In this document: in pieces, positions 15,046 through 24,484 of the stretch
Numbering within the stretch: position 1 is the stretch's first letter
How the letters are laid out: each line of letters opens with the position of its first letter
DNA from: BPGX01 sp037447455
GTDB lineage: Bacteria > Bacteroidota > Bacteroidia > B-17B0 > Aurantibacillaceae
Assembly (NCBI GenBank): GCA_037447455.1
Contig: JBBIGQ010000020.1
Location: 1-40,327 of the forward strand
Direction: 5' to 3'
Length of the DNA: 40,327 bases
Made by a program: the position numbers and the translations under genes
The notes under the pieces: model-generated
What the model saw: only the letters and a program-made list of their open reading frames with translations
What the model was told of the DNA's origin: nothing
Database searches by the model: none

Positions 15046-16104
15046 ATGAAAAAAATAAATTTTGCTGTTATAGGTCAGGGGCATATTGGAAAGCGGCACG
15101 CTGAAATGCTTCGTCGTAACGAACATTGTCATCTTGTGGCGGTATGCGATGTGCAAGACAAAGAAACTTTGGGTTTAAAGGATTTGAGAGAACCGTTTTA
15201 TCAGGATTATTATGAAATGTTGAATAAACATCCTGAAATTGAAGTGGTGAATATCTGTACACCGAATGGTTTGCATGCTCTTCAGGCCATAGATTGTTTG
15301 TCTTATTCAAAGCACGTAGTCGTGGAAAAACCATTGGCTTTGAGTACTGCAGATGCAGAAAAAATTATTTATACGGCATTAAAATATCACAAGCAGGTTT
15401 TTTGTGTGATGCAGAACAGGTATTCGCCGCCTTCTGTATGGTTAAAAGAAATTGTGGATAAAAAAATAATCGGAGATGTGTATATGGTGCAATTAAATTG
15501 CTACTGGAACAGAGATGAACGTTATTATACAGGCAAGAACTGGAAAGGAACACGGGAATTAGACGGAGGCACCTTGTTTACTCAATTTTCGCATTGGATT
15601 GACTTGTTGTATTGGGTTTTTGGAGATATCAAAAATATACAGGCCAAGTTTGCTGATTTTAATCATCAAACGCTTACAGATTTTGAAGATAGTGGGTTGG
15701 TGCAATTTGAATTTGTGAGTGGTGGAATAGGATGTATTAATTATTCTACGGCTGTGTGGGATAAAAATTTAGAATCGTCCATCACGGTGATAGGAAGCAA
15801 AGGTTCTACAAAAGTAGGCGGACAATATATGGACAAAGTAGAGTATTGTCATATAAAGAATTATCAAAAGCCCGAATTACCACCAACTAATCCTGCCAAT
15901 GATTATGGACCTTATAAAGGTTCTGCCAATAACCATCACTATGTAATAGAGAATGTGGTACAAACATTAAACAATGGGCATTCTGCTACTACGAATGCCC
16001 TTGAAGGACTTAAAGTAGTAAACATCATTGAGCGTATCTATGAATTAAGACCATCTTGTGTTTTAAAACAAAATCCTTCGGTCTTACAAAATACGAATAA
16101 TTAA
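15046..16104 (+). CDS. wbpB: UDP-GlcNAcA 3-dehydrogenase (WbpB/WlbA-like), Gfo/Idh/MocA family
   Basis: This NAD-dependent oxidoreductase oxidises C3 of UDP-N-acetylglucosaminuronic acid, preparing it for transamination. The Rossmann motif VIGQGHIGKRH lies at the N-terminus, the Gfo/Idh/MocA signature VVEKPLAL about 90 residues in, and the C-terminal alpha/beta domain has GGTLFTQFSHWIDLLYWVFG with the expected catalytic-region His. The frame extends to a TTG three codons earlier, but the ATG at 15046 (352 aa), 1 nt after the wbpD stop, is preferred. Confidence 0.88.
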   Translation: MKKINFAVIGQGHIGKRHAEMLRRNEHCHLVAVCDVQDKETLGLKDLREPFYQDYYEMLNKHPEIEVVNICTPNGLHALQAIDCLSYSKHVVVEKPLALSTADAEKIIYTALKYHKQVFCVMQNRYSPPSVWLKEIVDKKIIGDVYMVQLNCYWNRDERYYTGKNWKGTRELDGGTLFTQFSHWIDLLYWVFGDIKNIQAKFADFNHQTLTDFEDSGLVQFEFVSGGIGCINYSTAVWDKNLESSITVIGSKGSTKVGGQYMDKVEYCHIKNYQKPELPPTNPANDYGPYKGSANNHHYVIENVVQTLNNGHSATTNALEGLKVVNIIERIYELRPSCVLKQNPSVLQNTNN

Positions 16105-16120
16105 CTTTAAAGTTTTTGAT

Positions 16121-17419
16121 ATGAGCATTTCAAAAGATCTTAAAGATAAGAAAAAAGTTATTGCAGTTATTGGATTAGGTTATGTAGGATTGCCAATCGC
16201 TCTGGCATTCGCCAAAAAGGTGAAAGTACTTGGATTTGATATTAATGAAGAACGAGTTAAGTTAATGAAAAAGAAAATAGATCCAAGTAATGAGTTGCCA
16301 TCATTAGAATTTGAAAATTCGGATATAACTTTTACATCTCACCCGAATGATTTGAAAAAAGCCAATTTTTTTATTGTGGCAGTGCCTACACCTATTGATG
16401 AACATAATTTGCCGGATTTGAAGCCCTTGTTGTCTGCTTGTCACACTGTTGGAAAGGTCTTGAAAAAAGGCGATTATGTGGTTTTTGAATCTACAGTGTA
16501 TCCGGGCTGTACAGAAGAAGATTGTGTGCCCGTGTTAGAAAAAGAATCGGGTTTGAAATTTTGTAAAGATTTTAAGGTGGGCTATTCGCCGGAACGTATC
16601 AATCCTGGTGATAAAGAACATACGATTACCAAAATTATTAAAGTAGTATCGGGATGCGATAAAGAAAGCTTAGAGGAAATTTCAAAAGTGTACGAAATTA
16701 TTGTTGGACCAGGTGTTTTCAAAGCTAAGAACATTAAAGTAGCAGAAGCGGCTAAAATTATTGAGAACACTCAACGCGATGTGAACATTGCATTAATGAA
16801 TGAGTTGTCTATTATTTTTTCGAGAATGGGTATAAATACTTATGATGTATTGGAGGCAGCAGGAACTAAATGGAATTTTCTGAAGTTTTATCCAGGACTG
16901 GTGGGTGGACATTGTATAGGCGTAGATCCGTATTATCTCACCTATAAAGCAGAAGCATTAGGATATCATGCAAGAGTGATCAATAGCGGACGCTATGTGA
17001 ATGACAGTATGGGCTTTTATGTGGCCAAGAATACTGTTAAAAGAATTATTGCAGCAGGAAAAAATCCAGGAAATGCAAAGGTTTTAATTATGGGTTTTAC
17101 ATTTAAAGAAAATGTTTCGGATATACGGAATAGTAAAGTAGCCGATATTGTGAAAGAATTACAATCTTATTCTGTAAAAGTAGATATTGTGGATCCACAT
17201 GCAGAACCTGAAGAAGTAAAACATGAATATGGGTTGAGTTTAATTAAAAAGCCCCAATCCAAAGCATACGATGCCATTATTGTAGCAGTAAATCATAAAG
17301 AATACCTTTCATTAAATGAGAAAGATTTTCAAAAATTGCTGAAACCCAAAGGAATTTTGGTGGATGTGAAAGGCATTTACAAAAATAAGATTAGTAAATT
17401 AAATTACTGGAGTTTGTAA
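16121..17419 (+). CDS. wbpA: UDP-N-acetylglucosamine 6-dehydrogenase (WbpA/TviB-like)
   Basis: This enzyme oxidises UDP-GlcNAc twice at C6 to the uronic acid, the first step of the pathway served by this operon. The 432 aa show the Rossmann motif VIGLGYVGLPIA, the VPTPID loop, and the catalytic Cys265 in VGGHCIGVDPYYL. The third domain carries MGFTFKENVSDIRNSK. It begins 16 nt after wbpB. Enzymes of this family can also act on UDP-ManNAc; the flanking wbpB and wbpD make the WbpA role most likely. The partner aminotransferase (wbpE) is not in the window, so it must be elsewhere. A 140-nt convergent gap follows, with no clear terminator. Confidence 0.9.
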   Translation: MSISKDLKDKKKVIAVIGLGYVGLPIALAFAKKVKVLGFDINEERVKLMKKKIDPSNELPSLEFENSDITFTSHPNDLKKANFFIVAVPTPIDEHNLPDLKPLLSACHTVGKVLKKGDYVVFESTVYPGCTEEDCVPVLEKESGLKFCKDFKVGYSPERINPGDKEHTITKIIKVVSGCDKESLEEISKVYEIIVGPGVFKAKNIKVAEAAKIIENTQRDVNIALMNELSIIFSRMGINTYDVLEAAGTKWNFLKFYPGLVGGHCIGVDPYYLTYKAEALGYHARVINSGRYVNDSMGFYVAKNTVKRIIAAGKNPGNAKVLIMGFTFKENVSDIRNSKVADIVKELQSYSVKVDIVDPHAEPEEVKHEYGLSLIKKPQSKAYDAIIVAVNHKEYLSLNEKDFQKLLKPKGILVDVKGIYKNKISKLNYWSL

Positions 17420-17559
17420 TCAGAAAAAATGAAATATGCTGTTGTTGTTAATTCAATGAGCAAAATATTTTATAGATAGAAAGTTTTGATTTTTCAAATA
17501 GTAGATAAGGGAATAAAAATCTTCCATAAAATATAGAGGGTTTATCGGAAGAAAAGCAA

Positions 17560-18069
17560 CTACCACTTTTTGGGAACAAATTTTTTATCATTTAAAATTT
17601 TAGCCGTATTCCCTTTTACTTCAATTACAAACAATCCATTTCTGTATGCGAATTTATCGGCATCTTCTTCTGCTCTTAAAAAAGCCATGCCTCCGTATAT
17701 GTTTTTGTCTTTATATTCCGTAAAAACTTTCTTAAATACTTTTAAAGTTTTCAGAAAATTTTTCACATCATCTACTTTCAAAGTTGTTTTGACTTCTACC
17801 GGGATAATATCTTTACCATTTTTTGCAATAATGTCTACCTTGTATTCTCTACCGTTGTAGAATTTTTGTTCTCTTTGGTAGGTTCCATCAATGTTTATGC
17901 CGCGTTCACGAAGTGCTTCTGCCAAATTACCCTTTACAAGAGCTTCTACAAGTTTTCCCCATTGTCCGGTAAATAATCCTTCTAATTGACGAATTTTTCT
18001 ATCCGTTTCTTGAAATAACAACCATACCTTTTCAAAACTCAATTTGTTTTTTTTTTCTGCTCTTCTCAT
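17560..18069 (-). CDS. PD-(D/E)XK nuclease-like protein (DUF3782-like)
   Basis: A 169-aa protein with an N-terminal helical coiled segment (FQETDRKIRQLEGLF) followed by a restriction-endonuclease-like core: Glu42 in KLVEALV, Asp79 in YKVDIIAKNG, and Glu92-x-Lys94 in IIPVEVKTTL. This is the D-x(n)-E-x-K pattern of the superfamily. Such proteins are common in Bacteroidota and cyanobacteria; their substrate is not known. The ATG at 18069 is chosen over an upstream TTG at 18081. It stands alone between the wbp operon (convergent) and mfd. Confidence 0.7.
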   Translation of the reverse strand: MRRAEKKNKLSFEKVWLLFQETDRKIRQLEGLFTGQWGKLVEALVKGNLAEALRERGINIDGTYQREQKFYNGREYKVDIIAKNGKDIIPVEVKTTLKVDDVKNFLKTLKVFKKVFTEYKDKNIYGGMAFLRAEEDADKFAYRNGLFVIEVKGNTAKILNDKKFVPKKW

Positions 18070-18091
18070 ATTCACTTTCAATTTATTATTG

Positions 18092-18099
18092 CAAATATA
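18092..18099 (-). promoter_or_regulatory. -7 promoter element of the nuclease-like gene
   Basis: The - strand reads TATATTTG, an exact fit to TAnnTTTG, ending 22 nt before the ATG at 18069. No properly spaced -33 TTTG was found. It indicates independent transcription of this single gene. Confidence 0.45.
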
Positions 18100-18149
18100 T
18101 TAAAAACATTACAATTAAAAAAAATTATGACCTTAATTTAGTTAACATT

Positions 18150-21100
18150 TCAGTTCAGTGCTGTTTCATTGGATATTAAGGTGTTGGAATAAAGTGTTTG
18201 AAGGATGGCTTGTGCCTGATGAATGTCTGTTACACTTTCAAACAATAATTGTAATTTGTTATTTTGTTCTTTTAATGTACAGAAATTTTTTTGTAAAGAT
18301 ATAAAATGTAGTATTTTTTCAAATGTATTGGTTTGGTAATAGGGATGCGATGGATTGCTGATAAAGTTTAAAAACATTTTGTTGTTCTTAATGATGATTT
18401 TTTCAAAGCCAAGTTGCGATGCTTTCCATCTAAGTTTAATAGAATTGATAAGTTCTGTTGCTTCTTTTGGAATGGGGCCAAAGCGATCACTTAGCATTGT
18501 TTGAAATGCTTCTAACTGCTGATAATTGGCACAACTGTTTAATTGGCGGTATAGATTTAATCGTTCTGTAGAATTTCCTACATAATTGTTTGGAATAAAC
18601 AGCGGCAAGTCCGTGTCCAGAACCGTGTCTATCAACAAATGTTTGGTAAAAGCACTGTTCGACTCGCTTTGTTCATTGGATACGTATTTGATTTCAGCAA
18701 TTGTTTCGTTTAGAATTTTCATATAGGCATCAAGTCCTATTTCATTGATGAAGCCACTTTGTTCTGCACCTAATAAATTTCCTGCCCCGCGAATATCCAG
18801 ATCTTTCATAGCAATCTGAAAGCCGCTGCCTAAGTCAGAAAATTCCAGAATTACATTCAGTCGTTTTTTAGCATCGCTTGTCAGAATGTGTAAAGATGGA
18901 ACAAGTAAATAACAATAGGCCTGCCGGTTACTTCTGCCCACTCGTCCTTTGAGTTGGTGTAGATCGCTTAATCCAAAATTTTGAGCGTTGTTGATAATAA
19001 TGGTATTAGCATTACTGATGTCAATTCCGGATTCTATGATATTGGTTGAGAGTAGAACCTGTGTTTCACCATAAACAAAGTTCATCACGGCGTCTTCCAG
19101 TTTGTGGCTTTTCATCTGTCCGTGTGCGATGGAAATTTTCACGAATGGTAATAAATTTTGAATATATTGTCCAAGTTCATAAATATCTTGTACTTTATTA
19201 TGTACAAAGAACACTTGTCCTCCTCTTTCAATTTCTTTTTGAATGGCTGTTTGGATAATTTCATCAGAAAAAGAATGAAGTTCTGTTTTTACAGGATAAC
19301 GATTGGGTGGGGGCGTTTGTATTACAGAAAGGTCGTTGGCACCTATTAAACTGAACTGTAATGTGCGTGGAATGGGTGTAGCGGTTAAAGTCAGAGTATC
19401 TACGTTCTTTTTTATCAATTTGATTTTGTCTTTGTCTGCTACTCCAAATTTATGTTCTTCATCAATAATGAGTAAGCCCAGATCTTTAAATTCTATTTCT
19501 TTATTTAATAGTTTATGTGTGCCAATTAAAATATCAATTTTTCCCTCTTTTAATTTTTGAATAATATCTTTTTGTTCTTTTGGGCTTCTGAAGCGATTTA
19601 AATAATCTATTTTTACTGGAAAGTTTTTTAATCGTTCTGTAAAAGTTCGGAAGTGTTGAAATGCTAAAATGGTTGTGGGTACTAAAACAGCTACTTGTTT
19701 AGCGTCACAAAGGGCTTTGAAAGCCGCCCGAATGGCAATTTCTGTTTTTCCGAAGCCCACATCACCACACACCAGTCGGTTCATCGGATAGGGTTTTTCC
19801 ATATCCCGTTTAACTTCTCTGGTAACTTTTATTTGATCGGGTGTATCTTCAAAAGGGAAAGATGCTTCTAATTCATGTTGCAGATAATTGTCTTTACTGA
19901 AGGCAAATCCTTCAGATGCTTTTCTTTCAGCATAAAGACGAACAAGGTCGTATGCTAATTCTTTTACAGAGTTTTTAATTTTTTGTTTTAAGTTTTGCCA
20001 TCGTTGACTACCCAGTTGATCGATTTTGGGTTCGTGTCCGTTTTTTGAAGAATACTTACTTAGACGGTATAAATTATGAATGTTGACAAAAAGCGTATCG
20101 TTATTTTTATAGAGTAATTTGATGACTTCTTGTTTTTTTCCATTGGTTTCAATGGTATGAAGTCCGGCAAATCGTCCGATGCCATGGTCTATATGCACTA
20201 CATAATCACCGGGGTTTAATTGAATTAAATCTTTTAATGTCAGTGTCAGGTTACTTTCTTCTGCTCTGTCTTTTCTTTTGATAGGGTGATATTTTTCAAA
20301 TAACTGGTGTTCGGTGTAAAATGCATATTGATTGCCCTGGTCTATGAATCCTTCGTTGATTTCAGCGTCAAGTAGTTGAATGATGGCCTGTTCAACAGAA
20401 ATGTTTTTTTGTTCTGCTATGTCCTGAATGATTTGAAGAAGCCGTTTGTATTGATTTTTATTTTTGGTAACAAAAAAGTTTTTGAAACCTTTTTGATGTT
20501 GTTGAATAAGATGTTCTGTTAAAGCATCGTATTTTTTGCCAAATAAAGTTTGTGGGGTAATACTGATAGTAATGGTGGGTATTGATGATGTGTTGGGAAG
20601 CCCGTATTCAATGGTAGTTAGCTGTTGAAGTGTTTTTAAGATGCTTTCTTTTGTTAGTGAAGTAGGATTTGTTTCTGATTCAGAATCTTCGTACAATAAA
20701 ACGCTATCTTTCAGAAAAATTTTATCTTTTTCATTAAAGTATTGAAAAATGTTTGCCGGTTCTGAATGTGTAACGTCTATTTTAGGTATAATACTGATTT
20801 GGTCTAAACTTTGGAAAGATATTTGAGTAGATGGCTGGAATAAAGATAATCTTTCAATGGAATTGCTATTGAATTCTATACGAACGGGATATTCTGTTGA
20901 ATAAGAAAATACATCTACAATATTGCCTCTTATGGCGTATTGTCCGGGGAATAACACTAATTCACATTTATTAAAGTGGTATTCTTTTAAGAATTCTAAT
21001 AAAAAATTATAGGATACAAGTTCGTTTTTATGCAATTGAAATTGGTGGGCATTAAATTCTTTTGTATTGGAGACGGGCTCTTTTATGGCGTCCAGGTAAG

Positions 21101-21449
21101 AAATAATAACAGCGCTGTTTTGCTCGTTTTGTGATAATATTTTCAGTGCAGAGGTGCGTTGTTGCAAATTAAAGTCATAGTATTTGTGTTTTTCACCACT
21201 TTTGTAGTGAAGAGCAGGGAAGAAAAATACATTGTTGGGTAAGAATGAATATAATTCATTAAAACTTGCCAGTGCCTGCTCTTCATCTGGTAATATGTGT
21301 AAAATATTGTTTTTATTTTTTTGTTGGGCAAGAATAAATATGGCAACAAAACTTGAATTGAAGCACTCTAAGCGATGTTTTTTAGATAAATCAAATGTGT
21401 ACTTCTTTTGAAGTAAAGTCAGATATTCTTGAAAGCAGGAATCGGACAT
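18150..21449 (-). CDS. mfd: Transcription-repair coupling factor Mfd
   Basis: Mfd removes RNA polymerase stalled at DNA lesions and recruits UvrA. The roughly 1,100-aa length is normal. Order of parts: UvrB-like N-terminal domain (GQYAIRGNIVDVFS), RNA-polymerase-interaction domain (NPGDYVVHIDHGIGRFAG), then the RecG-like translocase with GDVGFGKTEIA, LIIDEEHKFG, LTATPIPRTLQ and the TRG region QLKGRVGRSNRQAYCYLL, and the C-terminal autoinhibitory domain (DLPLFIPNNYV). The frame opens with a TTG at 21467; the ATG at 21449 (MSDSCFQEYL) is the likely start, since a -7 element overlaps the upstream part. Confidence 0.97.
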   Translation of the reverse strand: MSDSCFQEYLTLLQKKYTFDLSKKHRLECFNSSFVAIFILAQQKNKNNILHILPDEEQALASFNELYSFLPNNVFFFPALHYKSGEKHKYYDFNLQQRTSALKILSQNEQNSAVIISYLDAIKEPVSNTKEFNAHQFQLHKNELVSYNFLLEFLKEYHFNKCELVLFPGQYAIRGNIVDVFSYSTEYPVRIEFNSNSIERLSLFQPSTQISFQSLDQISIIPKIDVTHSEPANIFQYFNEKDKIFLKDSVLLYEDSESETNPTSLTKESILKTLQQLTTIEYGLPNTSSIPTITISITPQTLFGKKYDALTEHLIQQHQKGFKNFFVTKNKNQYKRLLQIIQDIAEQKNISVEQAIIQLLDAEINEGFIDQGNQYAFYTEHQLFEKYHPIKRKDRAEESNLTLTLKDLIQLNPGDYVVHIDHGIGRFAGLHTIETNGKKQEVIKLLYKNNDTLFVNIHNLYRLSKYSSKNGHEPKIDQLGSQRWQNLKQKIKNSVKELAYDLVRLYAERKASEGFAFSKDNYLQHELEASFPFEDTPDQIKVTREVKRDMEKPYPMNRLVCGDVGFGKTEIAIRAAFKALCDAKQVAVLVPTTILAFQHFRTFTERLKNFPVKIDYLNRFRSPKEQKDIIQKLKEGKIDILIGTHKLLNKEIEFKDLGLLIIDEEHKFGVADKDKIKLIKKNVDTLTLTATPIPRTLQFSLIGANDLSVIQTPPPNRYPVKTELHSFSDEIIQTAIQKEIERGGQVFFVHNKVQDIYELGQYIQNLLPFVKISIAHGQMKSHKLEDAVMNFVYGETQVLLSTNIIESGIDISNANTIIINNAQNFGLSDLHQLKGRVGRSNRQAYCYLLVPSLHILTSDAKKRLNVILEFSDLGSGFQIAMKDLDIRGAGNLLGAEQSGFINEIGLDAYMKILNETIAEIKYVSNEQSESNSAFTKHLLIDTVLDTDLPLFIPNNYVGNSTERLNLYRQLNSCANYQQLEAFQTMLSDRFGPIPKEATELINSIKLRWKASQLGFEKIIIKNNKMFLNFISNPSHPYYQTNTFEKILHFISLQKNFCTLKEQNNKLQLLFESVTDIHQAQAILQTLYSNTLISNETALN

Positions 21450-21464
21450 TTTGTGTAGGTGGGG

Positions 21465-21472
21465 CAAAGGTA
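21465..21472 (-). promoter_or_regulatory. -7 promoter element of mfd
   Basis: The - strand reads TACCTTTG (TAnnTTTG), placing transcription start about 9 nt before the ATG at 21449. It overlaps the TTG codon at 21467 that would otherwise extend the frame, which argues for the ATG start. Confidence 0.5.
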
Positions 21473-21613
21473 AGAATTGTTGCTGTGTTTTGCAGAATGG
21501 AAAGTTATAGAATAATTGTGCTATCAGGCAAAGATATAAAATATATTCATTTTTCTGAACACAAAAGTTTCTGAATAATTTAGTAACATTGCGGGCAAAA
21601 ATTGTTCTGCAAT

Positions 21614-21685
21614 GGTCCCATAGTTCAACGGATAGAATAGAGGTTTCCTAAACCTTTGATCCAGGTTCGATTCCTGGTGGGACCA
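21614..21685 (+). tRNA. tRNA-Arg (anticodon CCT)
   Basis: A complete cloverleaf can be drawn. The acceptor stem is GGTCCCA/TGGGACC with discriminator A685. The anticodon stem is GAGGT/ACCTT with loop TTCCTAA, giving anticodon CCT (reads AGG, Arg). The T arm is CCAGG-TTCGATT-CCTGG. No encoded CCA follows (next bases CTTTG). It sits alone between mfd and the LuxE-like gene; no duplicated 3' end indicating an integrated element was noticed nearby. Confidence 0.95.
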
Positions 21686-21716
21686 CTTTGAAAATAATTG
21701 TATTTAATGTATCCCT

Positions 21717-22724
21717 GTGTATTTTCCTTATTCAAACATATTTACGATTAAAAATGAAGAAACCTTCAATCACTTGGCTCTGCAAATTTTTCGTTTTCAA
21801 TATCAGCGCAACACGGTTTATCAAACGTTTGTAGATAATTTATTCCATAAGGATACAGATAGGATCAAGCGGATACAACATTATAAACAAATTCCATTTT
21901 TGCCAATAGAACTATTTAAGACGCAACATGTAGTGTGCTTTGATGTTGCAAAGGATACAAACTATTTTCAAAGCAGTGGTACAACAGGGCAACAATATTC
22001 CAGACATTTTATTTTTGACGAAAAAATTTATCAAACTTCTGTATTGAATGGATTTCGGCTTTTTTTCGGAGAACCCAAAGATTATCTTTTTATTTTTTTA
22101 ATTCCTGATGTTAAGGAACGTCCACATTCTTCGCTTATTTATATGGCTAATTATTTGAAGCATTTTTCAAAATATGAGGAGAGTGGATTTTATTTGAATC
22201 ATTTTGATAAAGCACTTGATTTAATAAAAAAACATCTTCCTTTGAATACTAAACTTTTTATTTTAGGACTAAGTTATGCTTTATTTGATCTTTCAGAAAC
22301 AGGAATTGATTTTAAAGAGAATGATGCTGTGATTTTAATGGAAACAGGCGGAATGAAGGGAAGGCGTGAAGAATTACCTAAATATATTTTTCACGAGTTA
22401 CTAAAACAACGAATGAAACTCCGCCAAATTTATAGTGAATATGGAATGACAGAATTGTTCTCACAGGCCTATTCTACGGGTAATGAAAAATTTTTAACTC
22501 CATCATGGATGAAGGTATTGGTTCGTGAGTCGGATGACCCTCTGGCTCTTTTTACGCACCATAAAAAACAGGGTTTAATTTCTATTATTGATTTGGCTAA
22601 TGTTTACACCTGTTCATTCATCTCTACATCTGATGTTGGTAAAATAAATGCAGACGGCAGTTTTGAAATATTGGGTAGATCTGATTTTTCGGACATTAGG
22701 GGCTGTAACCTGATGTATCAATGA
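21717..22724 (+). CDS. LuxE-like acyl-protein synthetase / AMP-dependent ligase
   Basis: A 335-aa member of the ANL adenylating superfamily, most like LuxE/acyl-protein synthetases. The ATP-binding loop QSSGTTGQQYS is at about residues 85-95, METGGMKGRREELPK in the middle, and YSEYGMTELFSQAY further on, matching the adenylate-forming core. The C-terminus ends soon after EILGRSDFSDIRGCNLM, as in this short family. There is no in-frame ATG near the N-terminus; a GTG at 21717 (reading MYFPYSN) is the best start. The acyl substrate is unknown. It converges on the TPR gene with a 28-nt gap. Confidence 0.75.
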   Translation: MYFPYSNIFTIKNEETFNHLALQIFRFQYQRNTVYQTFVDNLFHKDTDRIKRIQHYKQIPFLPIELFKTQHVVCFDVAKDTNYFQSSGTTGQQYSRHFIFDEKIYQTSVLNGFRLFFGEPKDYLFIFLIPDVKERPHSSLIYMANYLKHFSKYEESGFYLNHFDKALDLIKKHLPLNTKLFILGLSYALFDLSETGIDFKENDAVILMETGGMKGRREELPKYIFHELLKQRMKLRQIYSEYGMTELFSQAYSTGNEKFLTPSWMKVLVRESDDPLALFTHHKKQGLISIIDLANVYTCSFISTSDVGKINADGSFEILGRSDFSDIRGCNLMYQ

Positions 22725-22752
22725 TATGCAGATAGAACAATTAAGTGGGGAA

Positions 22753-24357
22753 TTATTTTTTAGTACCTTGCTTAAAAAAGGCCTGAGCTTTGGCATTATT
22801 AGGATCTAATTCTTTGATAATAGTAAAATATTCGGTTGCTTTTTCTTTGTTTTTTTGTGCCATATAATAATAACCTAAATACTCACATGCTTCTATCACA
22901 TTGTTTTTTTTCGCTGGTAAACTTCTTTCTTCTGGCTTTACCAATGATAAATACTTATCGTAATAGGGTAAAGCAAGCCATTGTTCATTTTTAGGGTCTA
23001 AATTGGCTTTGGTGCGGGCTTTCCAAACATACGTTACATCAAAGTTAGGCAATCGGCTGATAACATTGCCAAAGGCCGTATCAGCTTTTTCAAGTTGTTT
23101 AGCAAAATAATACGTACGTCCTGCTTCAAACCAATCTTGTGAATTCATAGCATCGGGGTATATTTTATCAAAATAAACAGAAGCTAAATCGTATTTTTTA
23201 TTTTTCAAATACGACCTGGCAATTTCTTTATACAAATCATTAGCCACACTAGAGTCCATTGTAATGGCTTTATTAACTTCTAATATGCCTAATGAATCAT
23301 TGCCGTTTTTCATCATCAGTAGTCCTTTGTATTTGTAATCGGATGCTAAATATTTAAAGTGAGTACCTCCTTTTTCAAAAAAGGCGTTTATATAATTTAA
23401 TCCTTTCGAATAAGCATCTTTGTCTTTTTTATCACCCAGTTCATAATACGAATAAGCCAAAATTCTATTAACATAAGCATTGTCAAATCCCTGATTTTTG
23501 AGATTTTCCATTTCACGAATGGCGCCTTCGTAGTTCGCTTTTTTAAATAAAAAAGAAGCATATCTATACCTTGCCTCGTTGCTATTATTGAGTTGCAGAT
23601 ATTTTTGATACACTTCAATGGCTTTGGAATCCATATTGGCTTTATGGTATAATTCTGCCATTTCACGGTAAGCAGGCGCAAAATTAGGTTCTATTTCAAT
23701 GGCTTTTTTATAGTTTTCCAGGGCTAATGGATAATTTCTGGCTCTTTCATATAATTTTCCGATTCTCAATATACCTTTGGCTGATTGTGGATTTAACTTA
23801 ATGGCTTCGTTGTATTGCTTAATAGCGGGTGAGCCGTCGGTAGGATTTTTTTCCAACAACGCATCACCCATTAAAATATAGTTGTAAGCATTTTTAGGTT
23901 CCAGTTTGATGGCTTTATTGATTAAATCAATTGCTTCATCAATGTTTTTTTGTGGGGCATGAATGTATACTTCTGCCATTTTTCTAAAAACATCTGCGTT
24001 TTTATTTTGAGCAATGCTGGTGGCTTTGAAAAACTGTGCTTTTGCGTCTTCTGTTTTACCATCATACCAAAGCATCTTACCAGTTCCCACGTAGTTTAAT
24101 GGATAGGTAGGATTTTTTTCAATTCCTTTCTGAAAGTAATAAAGAGCACTATCTGATACATCTTTCTTAAAATAACTTTCACCTAAGTAATAATATATTT
24201 CACCTTTATCGGGTGTTAATTTTAAAAGAGTAAGAAATTCTGAGGTGGCTGCATCTAATTGCTCGTTATTGGACTTTTTTATTGCACTTTCTAACGATTG
24301 TGCAAGGGCTACACTAAAACAAGATAAACCTAAAAACGTAATGACTAGCTTTTTCAT
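22753..24357 (-). CDS. Periplasmic TPR-repeat protein
   Basis: A 534-aa protein with a clear signal peptide (MKKLVITFLGLSCFSVALAQ, cleavage about residue 20), then tetratricopeptide repeats over almost the full length. Examples are GEIYYYLGESYFKK, KNAYNYILMGDALLEK, APAYREMAELYHK and the last repeat near EACEYLGYYYMAQKNKEKA. No enzymatic domain is visible. Such proteins act as protein-protein scaffolds in the periplasm or outer membrane of Bacteroidota; the partner is unknown. Confidence 0.85.
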   Translation of the reverse strand: MKKLVITFLGLSCFSVALAQSLESAIKKSNNEQLDAATSEFLTLLKLTPDKGEIYYYLGESYFKKDVSDSALYYFQKGIEKNPTYPLNYVGTGKMLWYDGKTEDAKAQFFKATSIAQNKNADVFRKMAEVYIHAPQKNIDEAIDLINKAIKLEPKNAYNYILMGDALLEKNPTDGSPAIKQYNEAIKLNPQSAKGILRIGKLYERARNYPLALENYKKAIEIEPNFAPAYREMAELYHKANMDSKAIEVYQKYLQLNNSNEARYRYASFLFKKANYEGAIREMENLKNQGFDNAYVNRILAYSYYELGDKKDKDAYSKGLNYINAFFEKGGTHFKYLASDYKYKGLLMMKNGNDSLGILEVNKAITMDSSVANDLYKEIARSYLKNKKYDLASVYFDKIYPDAMNSQDWFEAGRTYYFAKQLEKADTAFGNVISRLPNFDVTYVWKARTKANLDPKNEQWLALPYYDKYLSLVKPEERSLPAKKNNVIEACEYLGYYYMAQKNKEKATEYFTIIKELDPNNAKAQAFFKQGTKK

Positions 24358-24428
24358 AACATTATTTTTATACTATAAAATAAAATTTTGTTCCAAACTG
24401 ATTCTTAAATAGTCAATAAGTGTTAATA

Positions 24429-24465
24429 AATTAAATAAAAATGGCTCACCTTTAGGATGAGCCAT
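24429..24465 (-). terminator. Rho-independent terminator of the DUF3276 gene
   Basis: On the - strand, ATGGCTCA (24465-24458) pairs perfectly with TGAGCCAT (24448-24441) around a 9-nt loop, and is followed by TTTTTATTTAATTT. An 8-bp stem plus T-tract lies 20 nt after the stop of the small gene at 24485. It could also stop read-through toward the TPR gene. Confidence 0.85.
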
Positions 24466-24484
24466 ATCTTTACACTGAAAATTA

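Noticed and set aside
21614..21685. tRNA-Arg as integration site of a mobile element
   Set aside because: No integrase gene or repeated tRNA 3' end was noticed near it; flanking genes are ordinary chromosomal ones.
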